Assembly (NCBI GenBank): GCA_017419895.1
Contig: JAFOKI010000228.1
Coordinates: 1 to 5,763 of the forward strand
DNA length: 5,763 bases
Origin: Eubacterium sp.
GTDB taxonomy: Bacteria > Bacillota > Clostridia > Peptostreptococcales > Anaerovoracaceae
Direction: 5' to 3'
Shown here: positions 1 through 3,081 of the stretch, one piece after another
Layout of the letters: every line of letters begins with the position of its first letter
Position numbering within the stretch: the stretch's first letter is position 1
Notes under the pieces: generated by a model
Told to the model about the DNA's origin: nothing
Database searches by the model: none
The model's input: only the letters and a program-made list of their open reading frames with translations
Position numbers and translations under genes: made by a program

Positions 1-1
1 A

Positions 2-70
2 GCGGTCGATCTGTCACCGAAACCGCGTCCGCAGCCCGACGGTATCCGGATAAAAAGACTGATCTGCTGA
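2..70 (+). CDS. Possible C-terminal end of an upstream gene (partial)
   Basis: One frame is open from the window edge to a TGA at 68-70 and would give 22 residues ending IRIKRLIC. Most of its codons resemble those of the genes downstream. A second frame is also open, to a TGA at 73-75, so the frame cannot be decided from so short a piece. I do not recognise the protein and no terminator is obvious between 70 and 104. This entry only marks the likely place where an upstream gene ends; the stretch could equally be non-coding. Confidence 0.28.
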   Translation, partial: AVDLSPKPRPQPDGIRIKRLIC

Positions 71-103
71 CTTGATGTGGGATCGCTTTGAGCGGGTTTT
101 GCG

Positions 104-132
104 TGGCAAGTTTAAATGCGGTGTGATATAAT
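104..132 (+). promoter_or_regulatory. Sigma-A type promoter with extended -10, upstream of the DUF853 ATPase
   Basis: The -10 box TATAAT lies at 127-132 and is preceded by TGA at 124-126, which gives an extended -10 (TGnTATAAT). At 17 nt spacing the -35 position holds TGGCAA (104-109), which matches TTGACA at only three bases, so the promoter would depend on its extended -10. Transcription would start near 139, leaving a leader of about 125 nt before the ATG at 265. A second TATAAT at 213-218 has no recognisable -35 partner and is a weaker alternative. Confidence 0.6.
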
Positions 133-138
133 TTAAAT

Positions 139-164
139 ACAAAGCCGCGGAAGGTGGGCTTTGT
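139..164 (+). other. Stem-loop at the predicted 5' end of the ATPase mRNA
   Basis: ACAAAGCC (139-146) pairs perfectly over 8 bp with GGCTTTGT (157-164) around a 10-nt loop. The stem begins at the start site predicted from the -10 box at 127-132. Such 5'-terminal hairpins are known to protect some bacterial mRNAs from decay; that role is inferred here. The loop contains GGAAGG followed directly by GTG (154), but there is no spacing for initiation, so this GTG is unlikely to be the gene start. I recognise no riboswitch class in the rest of the leader (165-252). Confidence 0.4.
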
Positions 165-252
165 TGGCGTGCAAATAGCCGGTAGACCCGGAGTCACGGC
201 GAACGTGCTATATATAATAAGGAAACGATTCGGCAGAAGCCGGATCGGTAAA

Positions 253-258
253 GGGAGG
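253..258 (+). promoter_or_regulatory. Strong Shine-Dalgarno site fixing the ATPase start
   Basis: GGGAGG lies 6 nt upstream of the ATG at 265. The reading frame is open back to a GTG at 154, but that codon has no properly spaced ribosome site. The extra 37 residues it would add are also not part of the conserved family, whose proteins begin shortly before the MANRHGLI segment. The start is therefore 265. Confidence 0.85.
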
Positions 259-264
259 ATCATT

Positions 265-2286
265 ATGCTGAAGGACAACAGGATCGTAGTCGCGATGAAT
301 GACGCGGGCGAGTACATCAGTCTTCTGCCGAAAATGGCGAACAGGCATGGACTGATCGCGGGTGCTACGGGAACAGGAAAAACGGTGACACTTAAAATAC
401 TGGCGGAATCATTCAGTGATCTCGGAGTGCCGGTGTTCCTGGCGGACGTTAAAGGCGACCTCGCGGGACTTGTCAATCCGGGAAAAGATTCGGATGACAT
501 GAGAAGAAGGATCGAGAAGTTCAAACTGGCTGACGGTCCGTTCACATATAAAGGCTATCCGGTCACATTCTGGGATATTTACGGTCAGAAGGGTATCCAG
601 CTCAGGACGACGATCTCTGAGATGGGACCGCTCCTGCTGTCGAGGATCCTTCAGCTGAACGAGCTTCAGAGCGACCTCCTTACGATAGTATTCAAGATCG
701 CGGATGACAACAATCTGCTCCTGATCGATACCAAGGACCTCAAAGCGATGCTGAATTACGTTTCTGAGCACCGTAAGGTTCTCGCCTCGGAATACGGCAA
801 CATCACGGAGGCCTCCATCGCGACGATCATCCGCGCGCTGGTCGCGCTTGAGACGTCGGGCGGCAAGACATTCTTCGGTGAGCCGGCGCTCAATGTTTCC
901 GACTGGTTCATGACAGACGCGCAGGGCCGCGGAATGATCAATGTACTGGACAGCGAGAGCCTGATCTCGAACGGAAGACTGTATTCGACGTTCCTGCTCT
1001 GGCTGCTTTCGGAGCTCTTCGAGACACTTCCGGAAGTCGGCGACCTCGAGAAGCCCAAGATGGTGTTCTTCTTCGACGAGGCGCACCTGCTGTTCAAGGA
1101 TACGCCCAAGCCGCTCCTCGAAAAGATCGAACAGGTTGTAAAACTTATCAGATCCAAAGGTATCGGCGTTTACTTCATCACGCAGAACCCGCGTGACATT
1201 CCGGAAGGCGTGCTTGCCCAGCTCGGCAACAAAGTCGAACATGCGCTCCACGCTTACACTCCGAACGAGCAGAAAGCCGTCAGGGCTGCTGCGGATTCGT
1301 TCCGTGAGAACCCTGCATTCGATACATATGAGACGATCATGGCTCTCGGAACCGGCGAAGCCGTGATTTCGTTCCTCCAGGCAGACGGTACTCCGGGGAT
1401 CGCGGAGAAAACGGCTGTGCTTCCGCCGCAGAGCGCGTTCGGCGGAATTGACGACGCTTTCCGTGACATGATGATCAAACAAAGCCCATTCTGCGCGAAA
1501 TACGCTTATTCGTACGATCCGGATTCGGCATACGAGTTCCTTCTCAGGATGGGATTCGGAACGCAGCAGGCAGCGGCAGCGCCGGGCTTTGTACAGCCTG
1601 CGCCGGCATCGCCGAGTTATGCGCAGCCGGGTTATGCTCAGGCTCCTCAGACAGGATATGTACAGCCTGGGTATGCGCAGCCGGCACCGGGATACGGACA
1701 GGCTATGCCGCAGACAGGATATGTTGAGCAGCAGGTAGGATACACCCAGGCTCCGCAGACGGGTTACGTACAGCCGCAGACAGGTTACGTCGAGCAGGCA
1801 ACTTACACTGCTCAGACAACGGTACAGCCGGATTACGCTGAAGCGCCTGCAGGTTACGGCGCACCGTCCGGACCGACGCTCCCCGTAGATCCATCCCTCA
1901 GCCCCGCCGCGATTGAAGCAGCAAAACAGGCTGAGAAGGAAGCAGCAGCTGCAGCCAAACAGGCTGAAAAAGAAGCCGCGGCAGCAGCGAAGCAGGCTGA
2001 AAAGGAAGCAGCTGCGGCAGCCAAGCAGGCTGAAAAGGAAGAGCGCGAGCGCCAGAAACAGCTCGAAAAAGAAGAACGTGAACGTCAGAAGGCAGCCGAA
2101 AAGGCCGAGCGCGAAAAGCAGAAACAGATCAAGCAGGTCGGAAACTCCATCGCTGGAACGGTCGGACGCGAACTCGGAAAGACAGTCGGAAAGACGGTCG
2201 GCGGAACCTTCGGAAAGACGCTCGGTGGAAACGTCGGCGCGAGCATCGGCCGTACGCTGCTTGGTACGCTGTTCAGAACAAAATAA
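265..2286 (+). CDS. DUF853 / YjgR-family HerA-like P-loop ATPase with expanded repeat tail
   Basis: This 673-residue protein belongs to the DUF853 (YjgR) branch of HerA/FtsK-type ATPases. The family is widespread; its substrate is not established and DNA or protein pumping is only inferred from the fold. Seen directly: MANRHGLI, then Walker A GATGTGKT (33-40); ADVKGDLAGL shortly after; Walker B MVFFFDEAHLLF with D271 and E272; and ITQNPRDIPEGVLAQLGNKVEHAL (start 305), a conserved family segment with polar Q307/N308. GEAVISFLQADG and PPQSAFGG follow, and the core ends near residue 432. From memory, E. coli YjgR is about 500 residues and matches closely through the core. The extra length here is a Tyr/Gln/Pro/Gly linker (433-552), six 11-residue repeats (554-619) and a glycine zipper (625-662). 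No signal peptide or clear membrane helix is present, so it is probably cytoplasmic or peripheral to the membrane. It sits alone between its own promoter and terminator, with no NurA, Sir2 or other nuclease partner beside it. Confidence 0.93.
   Translation: MLKDNRIVVAMNDAGEYISLLPKMANRHGLIAGATGTGKTVTLKILAESFSDLGVPVFLADVKGDLAGLVNPGKDSDDMRRRIEKFKLADGPFTYKGYPVTFWDIYGQKGIQLRTTISEMGPLLLSRILQLNELQSDLLTIVFKIADDNNLLLIDTKDLKAMLNYVSEHRKVLASEYGNITEASIATIIRALVALETSGGKTFFGEPALNVSDWFMTDAQGRGMINVLDSESLISNGRLYSTFLLWLLSELFETLPEVGDLEKPKMVFFFDEAHLLFKDTPKPLLEKIEQVVKLIRSKGIGVYFITQNPRDIPEGVLAQLGNKVEHALHAYTPNEQKAVRAAADSFRENPAFDTYETIMALGTGEAVISFLQADGTPGIAEKTAVLPPQSAFGGIDDAFRDMMIKQSPFCAKYAYSYDPDSAYEFLLRMGFGTQQAAAAPGFVQPAPASPSYAQPGYAQAPQTGYVQPGYAQPAPGYGQAMPQTGYVEQQVGYTQAPQTGYVQPQTGYVEQATYTAQTTVQPDYAEAPAGYGAPSGPTLPVDPSLSPAAIEAAKQAEKEAAAAAKQAEKEAAAAAKQAEKEAAAAAKQAEKEERERQKQLEKEERERQKAAEKAEREKQKQIKQVGNSIAGTVGRELGKTVGKTVGGTFGKTLGGNVGASIGRTLLGTLFRTK
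1561..1920 (+). repeat. Tyr/Gln/Pro/Gly-rich low-complexity linker in the ATPase
   Basis: Residues 433-552 of the ATPase form a linker with almost no charged residues and 12 tyrosines, spaced 5-10 residues apart between 452 and 531. QTGYV occurs four times (starting at residues 462, 483, 498 and 505), alongside PGYAQ and PGYGQ variants. The DNA copies are degenerate, so the repeat is kept at the protein level. The segment is predicted to be disordered and resembles prion-like or sticker-and-spacer sequences. It separates the ATPase core from the helical tail. Confidence 0.85.
1924..2121 (+). repeat. Six tandem 33-bp units encoding 11-residue helical repeats
   Basis: Residues 554-619 are six consecutive 11-residue units with no gaps. 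Three units read KQAEKEAAAAA, followed by KQAEKEERERQ, KQLEKEERERQ and KAAEKAEREKQ. The 33-bp DNA units differ at many synonymous positions, so the array is not a very recent duplication. The composition predicts a long, charged, Ala-rich single helix or coiled coil of about 100 angstroms if fully helical. An 11-residue period fits a hendecad (slightly right-handed) coiled coil rather than a heptad one. Domain II of TolA is a similar Ala/Lys/Glu-rich spacer. Confidence 0.9.
2137..2250 (+). repeat. Glycine-zipper tail of the ATPase, ten 12-bp units
   Basis: Residues 625-662 follow a strict four-residue rhythm of one hydrophobic residue then glycine: VG626, IA630, VG634, LG638, VG642, VG646, FG650, LG654, VG658, IG662. 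Only position 630 departs from glycine, and it is alanine. The DNA shows degenerate 12-bp units of the form GTCGGAAAGACG. Chained GxxxG motifs of this type support close helix packing in membranes or oligomers. YjgR-family proteins usually end in a short Gly/Leu-rich helix (from memory), so this looks like an enlarged version of a family feature. Confidence 0.88.
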
Positions 2287-2309
2287 AAAAGATAAATAAA
2301 AGATCATTT

Positions 2310-2342
2310 ACAGGGCTGCCGTCTGGCAGTCCTGTTTCTTTT
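2310..2342 (+). terminator. Rho-independent terminator of the ATPase gene
   Basis: ACAGGGCTGCC (2310-2320) pairs with GGCAGTCCTGT (2325-2335) over 11 bp, with one G-U pair and a GTCT loop, and is followed by TTCTTTT (2336-2342). It lies 23 nt after the stop codon of the ATPase gene. The last two T residues are also the first two bases of the next promoter's -35 box. Confidence 0.9.
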
Positions 2343-2368
2343 GAGAAAATACAGTCAGATGATATAAT
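2341..2368 (+). promoter_or_regulatory. Housekeeping-type promoter of the sigma/propeller operon
   Basis: TTGAGA (2341-2346, five of six matches to TTGACA) is separated by 16 nt from TATAAT (2363-2368). TGA at 2360-2362 makes this an extended -10. Transcription would start near 2375, giving a leader of about 80 nt. This is a sigma-A promoter, so basal expression of the operon should not require the ECF factor it encodes. I found no convincing ECF-type GGAAC/CGTC pair here, and therefore no visible autoregulatory promoter. Confidence 0.75.
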
Positions 2369-2394
2369 TAAAAAAACAGCAAAAAACTTGCAAC

Positions 2395-2408
2395 GGTCCG
2401 CCGGGACC
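2395..2408 (+). other. Small hairpin in the sigma operon leader
   Basis: GGTCC (2395-2399) pairs with GGACC (2404-2408) around a GCCG loop. At 5 bp it is short and could be chance in GC-rich DNA. It lies inside the untranslated leader, 49 nt before the start codon, and is not followed by a T tract. Confidence 0.25.
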
Positions 2409-2447
2409 CGCGCACATAACATATGGAAGCTTTCAAAAAGACAGATC

Positions 2448-2452
2448 GGGGA
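2448..2452 (+). promoter_or_regulatory. Ribosome binding site of the sigma factor gene
   Basis: GGGGA ends 5 nt before the ATG at 2458. It is a partial Shine-Dalgarno match, weaker than the GGGAGG of the ATPase gene. No better start lies nearby, and the family's N-terminal helix begins directly after this ATG. Confidence 0.55.
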
Positions 2453-2457
2453 CAGCA

Positions 2458-2979
2458 ATGGATGAGAACAGACTAATAACGCTCGCGACGCGCGGAGACG
2501 GAGATGCGTTCTGCGAGATATACGGGAAGTACAAAGACCGGCTTTACCGGTACGCATATTACCGTCTGGGTGATGCGTACATGGCGGAAGACGCCGTGTC
2601 GGATTGTATCCTTGAGGCTTACCGCGGTATCGGAAAACTGAAAGAGCCCGCGGCTTTTCCCGCGTGGATTTTCAGGATACTCAGACGCTGCGTGAGCAAA
2701 AAGTTGGATGAGATGATCAAACAGAAGAACGTGATTCCGTTCGACTCCGCGAATATGGATGAGAAGTTCTCTGAAGAGGAGGACGCGATAGCACGGAGGC
2801 TGACCGTCATGGAAGCCCTCGGACGGCTTGGAGAGGAAGACCGCGAGATCGTGCTGATGGCGACTGTCCTGGGACAAACGAGTAACGAAATCGCGGAAAT
2901 AACGGGGCTGGCTCCGGGTAGCGTCAGGTCCCGGCTGTCCCGCGATCTGTCAAAACTAAGGGAATTGATAGGTGAATGA
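2458..2979 (+). CDS. ECF-type RNA polymerase sigma factor (sigma-70 family)
   Basis: This 173-residue protein has the two-domain form and usual length of extracytoplasmic-function sigma factors. Region 2 spans about residues 17-80. It includes FCEIYGKYKDRLYRYAYYRLGD, AEDAVSDCILEAYRGIGKL (43-61, the conserved region 2.2 core-binding helix) and FPAWIFRILRRC (67-78). A short acidic linker (about 99-110) leads to region 4 (about 118-170), whose helix-turn-helix TSNEIAEITGLAPGSVRSRLSR (141-162) would read the -35 element. It would direct RNA polymerase to a dedicated regulon. It is the first gene of an operon with a membrane-anchored propeller protein, the usual order for a sigma factor and its membrane regulator. 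Its exact ECF group cannot be assigned by eye, and the regulon is unknown. It ends in TGA, and the frame then stays open into the next gene. Confidence 0.93.
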   Translation: MDENRLITLATRGDGDAFCEIYGKYKDRLYRYAYYRLGDAYMAEDAVSDCILEAYRGIGKLKEPAAFPAWIFRILRRCVSKKLDEMIKQKNVIPFDSANMDEKFSEEEDAIARRLTVMEALGRLGEEDREIVLMATVLGQTSNEIAEITGLAPGSVRSRLSRDLSKLRELIGE

Positions 2980-3053
2980 GCAGGCCGGCCAATCAGGAGA
3001 GAGCGGGGCAGGCGAGACCCTAGCCTGCCCCGGAAAACAGCAGGCCGGTCAAT
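2979..3053 (+). repeat. Near-perfect 15-nt direct repeat flanking the operon hairpin
   Basis: AGCAGGCCGGCCAAT (2979-2993) and AGCAGGCCGGTCAAT (3039-3053) match at 14 of 15 bases and are spaced exactly 60 nt apart. The first copy begins on the last base of the sigma stop codon. The second covers the first two bases of the ATG at 3052. A hairpin lies between the two copies. Confidence 0.85.
3004..3032 (+). other. GC-rich hairpin between the sigma and propeller genes
   Basis: CGGGGCAGGC (3004-3013) is perfectly complementary to GCCTGCCCCG (3023-3032), giving a 10-bp stem with a 9-nt loop. It is followed by GAAAACAG and not by a T tract, so it is not a typical terminator. It could slow polymerase, protect one part of the transcript, or modulate translation of the second gene and so set the sigma-to-regulator ratio; these roles are inferred. 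Confidence 0.7.
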
Positions 3054-3070
3054 GGTAAAGAAGATCGAAC

Positions 3071-3074
3071 GGAG
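3071..3074 (+). promoter_or_regulatory. Ribosome binding site deciding the propeller gene start
   Basis: GGAG lies 7 nt before the ATG at 3082. The earlier in-frame ATG at 3052 has only AGG (3042-3044) at similar spacing, and that AGG lies inside the direct repeat. The start at 3082 is preferred, but 3052, which would add ten residues beginning MVKKIERSIK, cannot be excluded. Confidence 0.55.
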
Positions 3075-3081
3075 CATTAAA

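Noticed and set aside
154..264. GTG start at 154 adding 37 residues to the ATPase
   Set aside because: There is no spaced ribosome site, the codon lies in a predicted 5' hairpin loop, and the ATG at 265 has a strong GGGAGG and fits the family's N-terminus.
265..2286. HerA-based antiphage defence system (Sir2-HerA or HerA-NurA type)
   Set aside because: The ATPase is of the DUF853/YjgR branch and no nuclease, Sir2 or DUF4297-type partner lies beside it. It is a single-gene unit between its own promoter and terminator.
1913..2299. A 128-residue alternative plus-strand frame within the ATPase tail
   Set aside because: It is a shifted reading of the 33-bp and 12-bp repeats. The Arg/Gln/Lys-rich product and lack of a ribosome site give no support.
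409..2307. A 632-residue open frame on the minus strand opposite the ATPase gene
   Set aside because: Its length comes from the codon pattern of the plus-strand gene. The product is Arg/Cys/Leu/Ser-rich with no recognisable domain, whereas the plus frame has Walker A, Walker B and full family conservation.
2389..2416. ECF-type autoregulatory promoter (GCAAC followed by GCGCAC) upstream of the sigma gene
   Set aside because: The match to GGAAC/CGTC is poor and the clear TTGAGA-16-TATAAT promoter just upstream explains expression.
2979..3053. Insertion sequence with target-site duplication at the sigma/propeller junction
   Set aside because: The stretch between the repeats is only about 45 nt, has no transposase or typical terminal inverted repeats, and a 15-nt duplication is unusually long. 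It is kept as a repeat/hairpin observation rather than a mobile element.
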